A stretch of DNA of 64,000 nucleotides, from assembly GCF_018413605.1 (NCBI RefSeq), contig NZ_JAHCDN010000002.1, positions 124,001 through 188,000 on the forward strand, in the 5' to 3' direction. Of this stretch, positions 25,575 through 35,335 are shown piece by piece. The notes under the pieces are model-generated. The model was not told where the DNA came from and did no database searches. It saw only the letters and a list, made by a program, of their open reading frames with translations. Within the stretch, counting starts at the first letter, position 1, and each line of letters begins with the position of its first letter. The stretch is from Variovorax sp. PCZ-1 (lineage in GTDB: Bacteria; Pseudomonadota; Gammaproteobacteria; Burkholderiales; Burkholderiaceae_C). A program made the translations under genes and the position numbers.

Positions 25575-27839
25575 ATGAAACGCAGAACCATGATTTTGAC
25601 CGGTTTGGGTGTCACGGGCACATTGCTGGTGGGCTGGGGTGTGATGCCTGCTCGCTCGCGCTTAGGCACTGGCGAGATGCTGCTGCCGACCCAAGGCGAA
25701 GTGGCTTTGAACGGCTGGATCAAGATTGCGCAAGATGGCACCGTGCTCATGGCCATGCCGCGCAGCGAAATGGGGCAGGGCATTCATACCGCGCTGCCGA
25801 TGCTCGTTGCGGAAGAGTTGGATGTGCCGCTTTCTCAAGTGCGTCTCGTACCAGCGCCTATTGAGAGCATTTATGGCAATGTGGCCATGTTTGTCGCGGC
25901 TTTGCCATTTCACCCGAACCAAGATGGCAGCACGCTGGTGAGCACGGGCGAATGGATGACTGGAAAATTAGCACGCGAGCTGGGCGTGATCGTCACTGGC
26001 GGCTCATCAAGCGTCGCCGATGCTTGGGGCTCGGTGCGCATTGCTGCGGCTACGGCGCGTGCGCAATTGGCGCAGGCAGCTTCTGCGAAGCTAGGCGTGT
26101 CTATCGAGCAATTAATATTTGAAGGCGGCAAGATTTCTGGCGGCGGCAAGTCCATCAACTTTGCTGCGCTAGCGGCTGATGCAGCAGCTGTGAAAGTGGG
26201 CGATGTGAAGCTCAAAGATGCTAAGTCTTTCAAACTGATCGGCACGAGCGCAGCGCGCGCTGATGTGCCCGCGAAGGTGAATGGCACAGCGCAATTCGGC
26301 CTGGATGTGCGCCTGCCTGGCATGGTGTATGCGGCTGTGAAGCTCTGCCCCATGATTGGCGGCTCGGCTGGTAGCTTTGACAGCAGCGCCGCGCTAAAGA
26401 TCAAAGGCGTGGAGCGCGTGGTGCAGCTTCCAGCTCTGGGCGGTGGCACAGCCGGCTTAGCCGTGGTGGGCGCAACCACTTGGCACGCACGCCAAGGCGC
26501 GGCGGCTTTGGATGTGCAGTGGCAACAGCGCCCTTTGGGTGCTTTGGATTCAGCAAACATTGAAAAAGAGTTGGCGGCGATTGCCACACAAGGAGATGGC
26601 TTCACGTTTCACAGCCGAGGCGATACGGATGCGGCCGAAAAAATGGGTTCGCGTACGGTAGAAGCGCTCTACAACGCGCCCTATCTCGCCCACGCCACGC
26701 TCGAACCGATGAATTGCACGGCGCAATTGAAAGATGGCAAGCTCACGCTCTGGGTGCCCACACAAGTGCCGAAGATGGCGCGAGATATGGCAGCCAAAGC
26801 AGCAGGTTTGAGTAATGACGATGTGACTGTGAATGTCACATTGGTCGGCGGTGGCTTTGGTCGCAGGCTGGATGTAGATTTTGTGTTGCAGGCCGTGATG
26901 GTGGCGCAGCACTGTGGTGGCCGCCCGGTGCAGCTCGTGTATTCCCGTGAGGAAGACATGACGCATGATTTCTATCGCCCTGCGCATGCTGCGCTCGCTC
27001 GCGCGACAATTGATGTGAATGGCCGCATTGCCAGTTTGCGCATTCAAAGCGCAGGTGATGCCATCACACCGCGCTGGTTTGAACGCGCCTTGCCTCTGCT
27101 GGCTGGCCCGGTGGATTCGCCGGATAAAACCACGGTGGAGGGGTTGTTTGATCTACCGTACGACTTTGCGCACCAACACATGAGCCACACAGCCACGCGC
27201 ATGGGCGTGCCCGTGGGCTACTGGCGCAGTGTGGGGCATTCGCATAACGCGTTTTTCTCTGAGAGCTTTGTGGATGAGCTCGCGCATGCCACGCAGACGG
27301 ATCCGCTCGCGTTTCGTAGGCAGCATCTCACGGGCAGTGAGCAGGCCAAGCGGCATTTGGCTGTGCTTAACCTCGTGGCTGAAAAAGCGCAGTGGGCGGG
27401 CAAACTTCCCGCAGGTCGCGCACGCGGCGTTGCCTTGCATGAATCCTTTGGCTCGGTGGCGGCGATGGTGGTGGAGGTTTCCATGGAAGGCAATCAGCCG
27501 CGCGTGCATAAAGTGGTTTGCGCGGTCGATTGCGGCCAAGTGGTCAACCCCGGTATCGTGGCGCAACAGGTCGAAGGCTCGGTGGTGTACGCGCTGACTG
27601 CGGCGCTTTGGGGCAAGATTGATATTGAGGGCGGCGCAGTGAAACAAACGAATTACCCGCAATACCGCATGCTCAAGCTGGCCGAAACGCCCGTTGTAGA
27701 AACGCATCTTGTGCCGAGCACGAATGTGCCCACAGGCATCGGCGAACCCGCCGTGCCGCCGCTCGCGCCAGCTTTGGCGAATGCTCTGTTTGTACTCACG
27801 GGAAAGCGGGCGCGGAGTTTGCCGCTGATGGCAGCTTGA
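25575..27839 (+). CDS. Isoquinoline 1-oxidoreductase-type molybdopterin subunit
   Basis: This 754-residue protein is the xanthine-oxidase-family catalytic subunit. It starts MKRRTMILTGLGVTGTLLVG, which looks like a twin-arginine signal, as is common in this periplasm-facing subfamily. Family features include ALPMLVAEELDVPLSQVRL, NVTLVGGGFGRRLDVDFVLQA and, near the end, GIGEPAVPPLAPALANAL with the catalytic glutamate. The natural substrate is not evident; relatives hydroxylate N-heterocycles or oxidise aldehydes. A divergent aldehyde dehydrogenase is next door. No cytochrome c subunit gene or maturation chaperone is present nearby. GGAG lies upstream of the ATG at 25575. Confidence 0.9.
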   Translation: MKRRTMILTGLGVTGTLLVGWGVMPARSRLGTGEMLLPTQGEVALNGWIKIAQDGTVLMAMPRSEMGQGIHTALPMLVAEELDVPLSQVRLVPAPIESIYGNVAMFVAALPFHPNQDGSTLVSTGEWMTGKLARELGVIVTGGSSSVADAWGSVRIAAATARAQLAQAASAKLGVSIEQLIFEGGKISGGGKSINFAALAADAAAVKVGDVKLKDAKSFKLIGTSAARADVPAKVNGTAQFGLDVRLPGMVYAAVKLCPMIGGSAGSFDSSAALKIKGVERVVQLPALGGGTAGLAVVGATTWHARQGAAALDVQWQQRPLGALDSANIEKELAAIATQGDGFTFHSRGDTDAAEKMGSRTVEALYNAPYLAHATLEPMNCTAQLKDGKLTLWVPTQVPKMARDMAAKAAGLSNDDVTVNVTLVGGGFGRRLDVDFVLQAVMVAQHCGGRPVQLVYSREEDMTHDFYRPAHAALARATIDVNGRIASLRIQSAGDAITPRWFERALPLLAGPVDSPDKTTVEGLFDLPYDFAHQHMSHTATRMGVPVGYWRSVGHSHNAFFSESFVDELAHATQTDPLAFRRQHLTGSEQAKRHLAVLNLVAEKAQWAGKLPAGRARGVALHESFGSVAAMVVEVSMEGNQPRVHKVVCAVDCGQVVNPGIVAQQVEGSVVYALTAALWGKIDIEGGAVKQTNYPQYRMLKLAETPVVETHLVPSTNVPTGIGEPAVPPLAPALANALFVLTGKRARSLPLMAA

Positions 27840-27872
27840 GTAAGTGACTCATATTGCCGCGACAATAGGCGG

Positions 27873-29504
27873 ATGAGTTTTTTAACTTCCGCTATCGGTC
27901 GAATCAATGCTTACCTAGGTTTCTTGAGCTTGCTTGCTGGCTACGCACAAGCTATTTCGATTGCCGCGCCTTGGAATGGCCAACCGCTGTGGTGGCTGCA
28001 GATGCTCTCGTTGGCTGCCTTGGTGATGCTCATCGAGCGCGCCAGCTCAGCGCGACACGCAGCGTTTCTGGGCTGGCTGTTTGCCACAAGCTGGCTCTGC
28101 GGCACGGTGTGGTGGCTCTTTATCAGCATGCATGTGTATGGCGGGCTGGCGGCGCCGCTGGCGGTGTTGGCCATTTTTGCATTGTGTGGATTCTTGGGGC
28201 TGTATTACGCTGCTGCGAGCTATTTTTATAAGCGTTTTAGGCAAATCGCCGGCATATATCCTGCGTGGAGTGCTATTGTTTTTGCATCTGCATGGATGTT
28301 GGCTGAGTTGGCGCGAGACAGTTGGTTTACGGGCTTTCCGTGGGGCGCGGGCGGGTATGCGCATGTGGATGGGCCGCTTCGTTGGCTAGCAACGGACGTT
28401 GGAGTGTATGGAACCGGTTGGTTTTCTATAGCAATAGCGTCTTGGATGGTTCTTAGCATAATTTCCCGCACGCGTCAGAGATGGAAATCATGGTTGGGCG
28501 TTGTTCTGATTTCGGCGGCTGTTGTTGGCTTTGGGTATTTGGGGCAAATGGCTACATTCATTGACTACTATTTCCCCGATGGAAGAGCAAACATCTATGC
28601 TGAGCAAATACCTAGAGCCGACATCGCACTCCTCCAAGGTAACATCCCACAAGGCGAGAAATTCGATCCTACGACAGGCGTGAAAGCATCATTGGATTGG
28701 TATCGGGAGCAGTTGCTGGGTATAAATCTACCATTTGTGATAACACCAGAGACAGCAATTCCACTACTACCTCGCCAGCTCCCTGAAGATTATTGGGAAG
28801 CCATTCAAAAGCGCTATGGGTCTGGCTACAGAGCTGCACTGATTGGCATCCCCTTAGGTGACTTCGAGAAGGGCTACACCAACTCGGTGCTTGGCTTAAA
28901 ACCGAATCAAGCCCAGCCCTATCAATACGACAAACACCATCTCGTGCCTTTCGGTGAATTCATCCCACCGCTGTTCAAATGGTTCACGCAGATGATGAAC
29001 ATCCCGCTGGGTGATTTCAATCGCGGCGCTGTGGGGCAGGCGAGTTTTGAATGGGCGGGCCAGCGCTGGGCGCCAAATATTTGCTATGAAGATTTGTTTG
29101 GCGATGAGCTGGCGCGGCGCTTTGTGGATGAAAAAACAGCGCCGACGGTGATGGTGAATGTGAGCAACATTGGCTGGTTTGGCAACACGGTGGCGATTGA
29201 TCAGCATTTGCAAATCAGCCGTATGCGTGCGCTTGAGCTTGGCCGCCCGATGGTGCGCGCGACGAATACGGGAGCGACGGTGATCATCAATCATCGCGGC
29301 GAAGTCACGCAAAGCTTGCCGCGTCACACGCGCGGCGTGCTCACAGGAACAGTGGAAGGTCGCCAAGGTCTCACGCCATTTGCTTGGTGGGCTGGGCGAT
29401 TTGGTCTGTGGCCTTTGTGGATTCTAGGAATTACTATACTTTTAATAGCATTTCGCGCAGTATCTACGCCGTCAAATGATACAAAAAGCTTCAAAAATCA
29501 GTGA
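27873..29504 (+). CDS. lnt: Apolipoprotein N-acyltransferase
   Basis: Lnt acylates the N-terminal cysteine of lipoproteins at the inner membrane. This 543-residue protein has six or so N-terminal membrane helices, then the nitrilase-like domain with the catalytic triad: E in VITPETAIPLLP (about 292), K in DKHHLVPFGEF (about 352) and C in PNICYEDLFG (about 402), and a final membrane helix. It is longer than the usual 500-520 because two repeat copies lie in it. Copy G (about residues 116-138) falls between membrane helices, and copy H encodes the last 23 residues after LWILGI, up to the stop. Confidence 0.95.
   Translation: MSFLTSAIGRINAYLGFLSLLAGYAQAISIAAPWNGQPLWWLQMLSLAALVMLIERASSARHAAFLGWLFATSWLCGTVWWLFISMHVYGGLAAPLAVLAIFALCGFLGLYYAAASYFYKRFRQIAGIYPAWSAIVFASAWMLAELARDSWFTGFPWGAGGYAHVDGPLRWLATDVGVYGTGWFSIAIASWMVLSIISRTRQRWKSWLGVVLISAAVVGFGYLGQMATFIDYYFPDGRANIYAEQIPRADIALLQGNIPQGEKFDPTTGVKASLDWYREQLLGINLPFVITPETAIPLLPRQLPEDYWEAIQKRYGSGYRAALIGIPLGDFEKGYTNSVLGLKPNQAQPYQYDKHHLVPFGEFIPPLFKWFTQMMNIPLGDFNRGAVGQASFEWAGQRWAPNICYEDLFGDELARRFVDEKTAPTVMVNVSNIGWFGNTVAIDQHLQISRMRALELGRPMVRATNTGATVIINHRGEVTQSLPRHTRGVLTGTVEGRQGLTPFAWWAGRFGLWPLWILGITILLIAFRAVSTPSNDTKSFKNQ
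28222..28286 (-). repeat. Interspersed repeat, copy G (in frame inside lnt)
   Basis: On the minus strand: AATAGCACTCCACGCAGG, ATATGCCGGCGATTTGCC and tail AAAACGCTTATAAAAATAG. The 5' stem partner is degraded. lnt reads it as Q-I-A-G-I-Y-P-A-W-S-A-I, the same frame as in icmF and waaA. Confidence 0.8.
29433..29501 (+). repeat. Interspersed repeat, copy H (forms the lnt C-terminus)
   Basis: Stem ACTATACTTTTAATAGC, core ATTTCGCGCAG, TATCT, ACGCCGTCAAA, tail AAAAAGCTTCAAAAATC. It encodes the terminal peptide LLIAFRAVSTPSNDTKSFKN of lnt; the stop TGA follows immediately. Confidence 0.8.
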
Positions 29505-29587
29505 ATGATGATGCTCTTCGTGGGGTTGTTCTTATCGCATAATGTGCGCTGCCCTAGCAGCGAGCAGCTCAAAAACGACGAGACAAA

Positions 29588-30748
29588 ATGGCAAAAATTG
29601 TAGTATTGGAAGACGAGGCCTCCACGCGCCGCTTGATCACTGCTGTGCTCAAAAAAGCTGGCCATGAAGTGACCGATGTTGACAATGGCGCTGAGGGTTT
29701 GCTTACCGTGCTGGCTGAACTGCCAGATTTGGTGGTGAGCGATGTGGAGATGCCCAAGATCAATGGCTTTGAGGTGCTCAGCGATATCCGCAACACCCCC
29801 GAAACCGCGCAAACGCCAGTGATATTGCTCACTTCGCGCAGCAGCGAAGAAGACATCAGCCATGGCATGAGCCAAGGGGCAAATGCTTATCTCACGAAGC
29901 CCTTTGATCCGAACAAACTGCTGGCCGCAGTGCATCAACAGCTTGAATTACTGGTGTCTCGATCAGGCCAAGCTTCGCAGCCAGGGGGTACAGGTTTTGA
30001 AGCGACCGCGCCAGCGGAGTTATTGCTCACGCCATTTCCAAGCCTTGAATTGGAGCCCATGCAAGCGCCAGCGCAGGCCGCAGATTCAGCAACTGAAGGG
30101 AGGGTGGTGCAGCCTCCCCGCCAGCAGTTTGCAGCAGCTTGGGCTGTGAGCATGGAAGTGCACAACGATCAGGCGTTGCGTCAAGCGCTGCCGATCCAAG
30201 CTTGGCGCACGCTGCTGCGGCAGCTTTTTTTGCCCGTGAGCAAAGATGCCGCCTTGCGCTCGGCAGATTATTTGGATTTGCATGAAAGCCGCTTGACGCT
30301 GTATTTCTTGGATCAAGCCTTGGAGGGCAAGCCTGGCTATGTGCGCGCGGCGCAAGCAGTGCAGGCCATGCTGCGATCAAGTGTCCAAGCCAAACAATGG
30401 ATCACCCAACAGCCGTCGGTGGTGGGCGCGCCACCATTGCGCGTGCTCACGAGCCTACATTTGGGCCCGATTGAGGTGGTGCGTATGCCGCTGGATTTCG
30501 GCGGCACGCGCGATACGGTGGTGGGCGATACGGCAGAGTTCATGCAGCGCTTGCGTGATGGCGAGCCGCGCGTGGCATGGCGTGTGCTGGGCACAGCGGC
30601 GGCGGTTGCGGCATCGCCGAATACTTATCGCCTCGGTGCGCAGATAGATATCAGCGTGGGCAGCCAAGAGGTTCAGGTGCATGCGCTGCAAGACATGAAT
30701 CCCGCCTTGGCACAAGGCGAGCCTTTGGATGCCTCCGCTTGGATTTGA
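29588..30748 (+). CDS. Response regulator with receiver domain and degenerate cyclase-like C-terminus
   Basis: Residues 1-120 of this 386-residue protein are a normal receiver domain: ED at 8-9, phosphoacceptor D52 in [13 protein letters not shown], and K104 in YLTKPFDP. A linker rich in A, P and Q follows. From about residue 190 the order of segments resembles a class III nucleotide cyclase: [16 protein letters not shown] in the place of the metal-binding GD segment, then [32 protein letters not shown] and VQVHALQD. The expected metal-binding aspartates are missing, so catalysis is unlikely. This comparison is by eye. The gene sits between lnt and glyQ, and no histidine kinase is adjacent. 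Confidence 0.75.
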   Translation: MAKIVVLEDEASTRRLITAVLKKAGHEVTDVDNGAEGLLTVLAELPDLVVSDVEMPKINGFEVLSDIRNTPETAQTPVILLTSRSSEEDISHGMSQGANAYLTKPFDPNKLLAAVHQQLELLVSRSGQASQPGGTGFEATAPAELLLTPFPSLELEPMQAPAQAADSATEGRVVQPPRQQFAAAWAVSMEVHNDQALRQALPIQAWRTLLRQLFLPVSKDAALRSADYLDLHESRLTLYFLDQALEGKPGYVRAAQAVQAMLRSSVQAKQWITQQPSVVGAPPLRVLTSLHLGPIEVVRMPLDFGGTRDTVVGDTAEFMQRLRDGEPRVAWRVLGTAAAVAASPNTYRLGAQIDISVGSQEVQVHALQDMNPALAQGEPLDASAWI

Positions 30749-30854
30749 GCCCACAGTCAGCGCTGGGTTCTGCAGCTGCCAAAGCCCCGTAAAATCAAGG
30801 GTTTACGCCAGTTCTGGCGCGCTTCGCTTTTGCATTTCGCACGATACCCACAGC

Positions 30855-31760
30855 ATGCTCACTTTTCAACAGATCATCCTCACCTTGCAGTCCTATTGGG
30901 ACAAGCAAGGTTGCGCCCTTTTGCAACCCTACGACATGGAAGTGGGCGCAGGTACATCTCATACCGCGACATTTTTGCGCGCCATCGGCCCGGAGCCCTG
31001 GAAAGCCGCTTATGTGCAGCCCAGCCGCCGCCCCAAGGATGGGCGCTATGGTGAGAATCCGAATCGCTTGCAGCACTACTACCAATACCAAGTGGTGCTC
31101 AAGCCCGCGCCTGCAAATATTTTGGAGCTGTATCTGGGCTCGCTCGAAGCGCTGGGCTTTGATTTGAAGAAAAACGATATCCGTTTCGTGGAAGACGATT
31201 GGGAGAATCCCACACTCGGCGCATGGGGCCTCGGCTGGGAAGTCTGGCTCAATGGCATGGAAGTCACACAGTTCACCTACTTCCAGCAAGTCGGCGGCAT
31301 TGACTGCAAACCCGCTACCGGCGAGATCACCTATGGCCTAGAGCGCTTGGCCATGTATTTGCAAGGCGTGGACAACGTGTACAACCTGAAGTGGACAGAC
31401 ACGATGAGCTATGGCGATGTGTACAAACAAAACGAGGTCGAGCAATCTACCTACAACTTTGAACACTCAGACGCAGACTTTTTATTCACGGCTTTCAACG
31501 CGCACGAAAAACAAGCCAAGTATTTGATTGAGCAACTGCTTGCGCTCCCTGCATATGAACAAGTGCTCAAAGCTGCCCACAGCTTCAACCTGCTCGACGC
31601 ACGCGGCGCGATCAGCGTGACCGAGCGCGCTGCTTACATTGGCCGCATCCGCAACCTCGCGCGTAGCGTGGCGCAAAGCTATTACGACTCTCGCGAGCGC
31701 TTGGGCTTCCCGATGGCGCCACGCGAATGGGTGGCACAGATTGAGAAGAAGGCTGCTTGA
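30855..31760 (+). CDS. glyQ: Glycyl-tRNA synthetase alpha subunit
   Basis: GlyQ carries the class II catalytic core of the tetrameric bacterial glycyl-tRNA synthetase. The 301-residue protein starts [20 protein letters not shown] and has [43 protein letters not shown] and [26 protein letters not shown], all typical. The ATG at 30855 gives the standard N-terminus; the frame upstream is open but runs into the response regulator. glyS follows after 8 bp. Confidence 0.98.
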   Translation: MLTFQQIILTLQSYWDKQGCALLQPYDMEVGAGTSHTATFLRAIGPEPWKAAYVQPSRRPKDGRYGENPNRLQHYYQYQVVLKPAPANILELYLGSLEALGFDLKKNDIRFVEDDWENPTLGAWGLGWEVWLNGMEVTQFTYFQQVGGIDCKPATGEITYGLERLAMYLQGVDNVYNLKWTDTMSYGDVYKQNEVEQSTYNFEHSDADFLFTAFNAHEKQAKYLIEQLLALPAYEQVLKAAHSFNLLDARGAISVTERAAYIGRIRNLARSVAQSYYDSRERLGFPMAPREWVAQIEKKAA

Positions 31761-31768
31761 GAATTACT

Positions 31769-33913
31769 ATGACTACTAAGAATCTTCTCGTTGAATTGTT
31801 TGTGGAAGAGCTGCCGCCCAAGGCTTTGAAGAAGCTTGGGCAAGCTTTTGGTATTGAGCTTGTTGCGTCTTTGAATGCTCAGAATCTAATAAGTCTGAGA
31901 GCTGAAACTGATGACGATCAAGAAAGTACGCAATTCTTTGCCTCACCACGTCGATTAGCTGTCTGGGTCAAAGATGTACTTGTGCAAGCGCCGGACAAAG
32001 CCGTATCGCAAAAGCTCATGCCGGTGGCGGTTGGATTGGATGCTGCGGGCAGCGCCACGCCCGCCTTGCTGAAAAAATTGCAAGCTCTTGGCGCTGACGC
32101 AAGTGCAGTGAGCGGCTTGAAGCGCGTGATGGATGGCAAGGCTGAAGCTTTGTTCTATGAAAGCACAGCCAAAGGCGCGATGCTCGCAGAAGGTTTGCAA
32201 AAAGCACTGCTTGAGGCCATTGCCAAGTTGCCGATTCCGAAGGTGATGAGCTATCAGTTGGAAAGTGGCTGCGAGTTGCCCGGTTGGAGCTCGGTGAGCT
32301 TCGTGCGCCCTGCGCACTCTCTGCTAGCTTTGCATGGTTCGGAAGTCGTGCCAATTTCAGCGCTGGGCTTGAAGGCGGGCAACAGCACGCAAGGGCATCG
32401 CTTTGAAGCAGCCAAATCAACTGTAGTGGTTGCGGATGCGGATGCTTACGCCAACACGCTGGAGAAAGACGGAGCGGTAATTGCGAGCTTTGAAGCACGT
32501 AAAGCAGAGATCGTGAAGCAACTCGCCGCTGCGGCTGCCAAGGTGGGCGGAGGTGTGAAGCCGATTGAAGATGATGCGCTGCTTGATGAAGTGACCGCCT
32601 TGGTCGAGCGCCCGAATGTGCTCATCTGCGAATTTGAAAAGCAGTTCCTCGATGTGCCGCAGGAATGCCTGATTCTCACGATGAAGGCGAATCAAAAGTA
32701 TTTCCCCATGCTGGATGCCAGCGGAAAGCTCACCAACCAATTCTTGGTCGTGAGTAATATTTCTCCCGCAGATGCCAGCGCCGTGATCGGCGGCAACGAG
32801 CGCGTCGTGCGCCCGCGCTTGGCCGATGCGAAATTCTTCTTTGATCAAGATCGCAAGAAAACGCTCGAATCGCGCATTCCGCAACTCGCTAAAGTGGTGT
32901 ATCACAACAAGCTCGGCTCGCAAGGCGAGCGCGTGGAGCGTGTACGCGCGATTGCTCGTGCTATCGGCCAGCAACTCGGCGGTGATCTGCTCGCTAAACA
33001 AGCGGATCGCGCTGCGTTGCTCGCTAAAGCCGATTTGCTTACCGACATGGTGGGCGAATTCCCTGAGCTGCAAGGCATCATGGGTGGCTACTACGCTTTG
33101 AACGACAAAGAAACGCCTGAAGTGGCTGCAGCCGTGGAAGATCACTACAAGCCACGATTTGCGGGCGATGAATTGCCGCGTAATCAAGTGGGCGTGGTTG
33201 TTGCGCTCGCAGACAAACTCGAAACCCTAGTTGGCATGTTTGGTATTGGGAATTTGCCGACGGGTGACAAAGATCCATTTGCATTGCGTCGTCATGCCTT
33301 GGGTGTAATACGGATGTTGGTGGAAAAAGCACCGACACTGCAAATCATTGATTTGATCGCTAGATCAGTACCAGCTTTCGGATCGCTCATCCAAGATCAA
33401 TCAAGCGCTTTGAATGACTTCATCTATGACCGCTTTGCTGGCAGTTTGCGCGAGCAAGGCTACAGTGCGCAAGAAGTAGATGCAGTGATCAGTTTGCGTC
33501 CACAAAAACTGGCCGAGGTCGCGCAACGCCTAGCCGCAGTGAGAGCATTTGCACAACTCCCAGAAGCGCCAGCCTTAGCTGCCGCCAACAAGCGTGTGGG
33601 CAATATCCTGAAAAAAGTCGAAGGCACAGTCGAAGCCAAGATCAATTCAGCGTTGCTGCAAGCTGGGGAAGAGCAAGGCTTGGCTGATGCTCTCAAATCA
33701 GTAGCTGCTCGCGCAGATTCTGCCTGGGCTAACGGCCAATTTGAAGAAAATCTGAAAGCACTTGCAGCGCTGAAAGAGCCTGTGGATGCCTTCTTCGACA
33801 AAGTAATGGTCAATCATGATGATCCAGCGATTCGCGCTAATCGCTTAGGCCTCTTGGCAAGCTTGCATCAAGCCATGAACCGCGTGGCAGACCTTTCCAA
33901 ACTCGCTGCTTGA
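31769..33913 (+). CDS. glyS: Glycyl-tRNA synthetase beta subunit
   Basis: This 714-residue subunit is needed for tRNA recognition. It starts MTTKNLLVELFVEELPPKALKKLG, the standard N-terminus, and has FASPRRLAVWV, ILTMKANQKYFPMLD, the HD-like region, VGVVVALADKLETLVGMFGIG and PTGDKDPFALRRHALGVIRML. The C-terminal anticodon-binding region ends NRLGLLASLHQAMNRVADLSKLA. The ATG at 31769 lies 8 bp after the glyQ stop; an in-frame TTG overlapping that stop is less likely. Confidence 0.98.
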   Translation: MTTKNLLVELFVEELPPKALKKLGQAFGIELVASLNAQNLISLRAETDDDQESTQFFASPRRLAVWVKDVLVQAPDKAVSQKLMPVAVGLDAAGSATPALLKKLQALGADASAVSGLKRVMDGKAEALFYESTAKGAMLAEGLQKALLEAIAKLPIPKVMSYQLESGCELPGWSSVSFVRPAHSLLALHGSEVVPISALGLKAGNSTQGHRFEAAKSTVVVADADAYANTLEKDGAVIASFEARKAEIVKQLAAAAAKVGGGVKPIEDDALLDEVTALVERPNVLICEFEKQFLDVPQECLILTMKANQKYFPMLDASGKLTNQFLVVSNISPADASAVIGGNERVVRPRLADAKFFFDQDRKKTLESRIPQLAKVVYHNKLGSQGERVERVRAIARAIGQQLGGDLLAKQADRAALLAKADLLTDMVGEFPELQGIMGGYYALNDKETPEVAAAVEDHYKPRFAGDELPRNQVGVVVALADKLETLVGMFGIGNLPTGDKDPFALRRHALGVIRMLVEKAPTLQIIDLIARSVPAFGSLIQDQSSALNDFIYDRFAGSLREQGYSAQEVDAVISLRPQKLAEVAQRLAAVRAFAQLPEAPALAAANKRVGNILKKVEGTVEAKINSALLQAGEEQGLADALKSVAARADSAWANGQFEENLKALAALKEPVDAFFDKVMVNHDDPAIRANRLGLLASLHQAMNRVADLSKLAA

Positions 33914-33922
33914 TCTATCCCA

Positions 33923-34549
33923 ATGAAACTCATCATCCTTGACCGCGATGGCACGATCAATTTTGATCGGGATGACTATGTGAAATCGCCGGAGCAATGG
34001 CAGCCTTTGCCTGGAGCGCTGGAGGCGATTGCGCGGCTCAATCAGGCGGGCTGGCATGTGGTGGTGGCGACCAATCAATCCGGTCTGGGGCGGGGTCTGT
34101 TTGATGCGGCTGCGCTCAACGCCATGCATGCCAAGATGCATAAATTGCTCGCTGCAGTGGGCGGGAAGATTGATGCGGTGTTTTATTGTCCGCATACGCC
34201 GGAGGATCACTGCGATTGCCGCAAGCCTGCACCGGGATTGTTTGCGCAGATTTTGCAGCGCCACGGCGTGGATCCAAAAGACACCACAGTTCATTCTGTA
34301 GGCGACACACCCCGCGATTTACAAGCTGCAGTAGCGGCGCATTGCCAGCCGCATTTGGTGCTCACTGGTAAAGCCGAGCTTTTGCGCGGCACATTGCAAA
34401 ACGGCCAACTCCTTGGCGCTGCGACAAATGTGAAAAAAGAAGAAGATGAAGCCATGACGATGACGCGGGTGAATGTTGCTGAATTCCCATCAGGCACACG
34501 CGTGCACACCGATTTAGCCGCTTTTGCTGATCACTTGCTCTCCGCTTAA
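33923..34549 (+). CDS. gmhB: D-glycero-beta-D-manno-heptose-1,7-bisphosphate 7-phosphatase
   Basis: GmhB removes the 7-phosphate in ADP-heptose synthesis for lipopolysaccharide inner core. The HAD motifs are LDRDGTIN (nucleophile in DxD), ATNQSGLGRG and SVGDTPRDLQAA; the zinc loop is CPHTPEDHCDCRKPAPG. At 208 residues it is slightly longer than usual because of a C-terminal tail (VKKEEDEAMTMTRVNVAEF). It begins 9 bp after glyS and runs into plsC 3 bp later. The order glyQ-glyS-gmhB-plsC is common in Burkholderiales. Confidence 0.93.
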   Translation: MKLIILDRDGTINFDRDDYVKSPEQWQPLPGALEAIARLNQAGWHVVVATNQSGLGRGLFDAAALNAMHAKMHKLLAAVGGKIDAVFYCPHTPEDHCDCRKPAPGLFAQILQRHGVDPKDTTVHSVGDTPRDLQAAVAAHCQPHLVLTGKAELLRGTLQNGQLLGAATNVKKEEDEAMTMTRVNVAEFPSGTRVHTDLAAFADHLLSA

Positions 34550-34552
34550 ACC

Positions 34553-35299
34553 ATGACCTACGCTATCAATTTCCTGCGGTCTACGCTTCACATGCTCTGG
34601 ATGATGCTCACAGTGATTCCATGGGCGACCTTTGTGATCATTGCTTCGCTCTTTGTGAGCCCTACGCGCATGTATTGGATGTGCGCTGGCTGGCTCAAAT
34701 GTGCGATGTGGGGCTTGAAGGTGATTTGCGGCGTGAGTTGGCGTGTGCAGGGGCTGGAGAATTTACCGCAGGGCGATAAGGATGGCGCGATTTTGCTTTG
34801 CAAGCACCAATCCACGATGGAAACTTTTTTACTTCCTTGCATCATGCCGCACCCGCTGGCTTATGTGTTCAAGCGTGAGCTGCTGTATGTGCCGTTTTTC
34901 GGTTGGAGTATGGCGCGGATGGACATGATTCATATTGATCGCAGCAAACGCGCGGAAGCCTTTAATAAAGTGGTGGCGCAGGGCAAACGGGTGATGAATA
35001 ACGGCGTGTGGGTGATCATGTTTCCTGAGGGCACACGTATTCCGCGTGGGCAAAAGGGCACTTATAAAACGGGCGGTACAAGGCTGGCTTGTGAGACGGG
35101 CCGCCCCGTGGTGCCGATTGCTGTGAACTGCGCCAAACATTGGCCACGCAAGGCTTTTGTGAAAACGCCAGGTGTGATTGATGTGGTGATTGGCAAGCAA
35201 ATCAGCAGCGTGGGGCGAGAGCCAGAGGAGATGATGCGTGAAGTGGAAACTTGGATTGAAGCCAAGACGCGCGAGCTTGATCCTGCAGCTTATAAATAA
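34553..35299 (+). CDS. plsC: 1-acyl-sn-glycerol-3-phosphate acyltransferase
   Basis: PlsC makes phosphatidic acid from lysophosphatidic acid at the inner membrane. The 248-residue protein has an N-terminal hydrophobic segment (LWMMLTVIPWATFVIIASLF), the acyltransferase blocks LLCKHQSTMETF near residue 85, and VIMFPEGTRIPRGQKGTYK near residue 160. The first block reads H-x4-E here where most family members have H-x4-D. The conservative change keeps a carboxylate next to the catalytic histidine. Start is 3 bp after the gmhB stop. Confidence 0.93.
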   Translation: MTYAINFLRSTLHMLWMMLTVIPWATFVIIASLFVSPTRMYWMCAGWLKCAMWGLKVICGVSWRVQGLENLPQGDKDGAILLCKHQSTMETFLLPCIMPHPLAYVFKRELLYVPFFGWSMARMDMIHIDRSKRAEAFNKVVAQGKRVMNNGVWVIMFPEGTRIPRGQKGTYKTGGTRLACETGRPVVPIAVNCAKHWPRKAFVKTPGVIDVVIGKQISSVGREPEEMMREVETWIEAKTRELDPAAYK

Positions 35300-35300
35300 A

Positions 35301-35316
35301 GTTAAAGCGCTTTAAC
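35301..35316. promoter_or_regulatory. Perfect 16-bp palindrome upstream of the DUF4139 gene
   Basis: GTTAAAGCGCTTTAAC directly follows the plsC stop. It could be an operator; the protein that might bind it is unknown. Confidence 0.45.
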
Positions 35317-35335
35317 CCCTTTTCTGTGGGGGCCC

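Noticed and set aside
29588-30748. Calling the receiver protein an active adenylate cyclase
   Set aside because: The two metal-binding aspartates are absent at the aligned positions.
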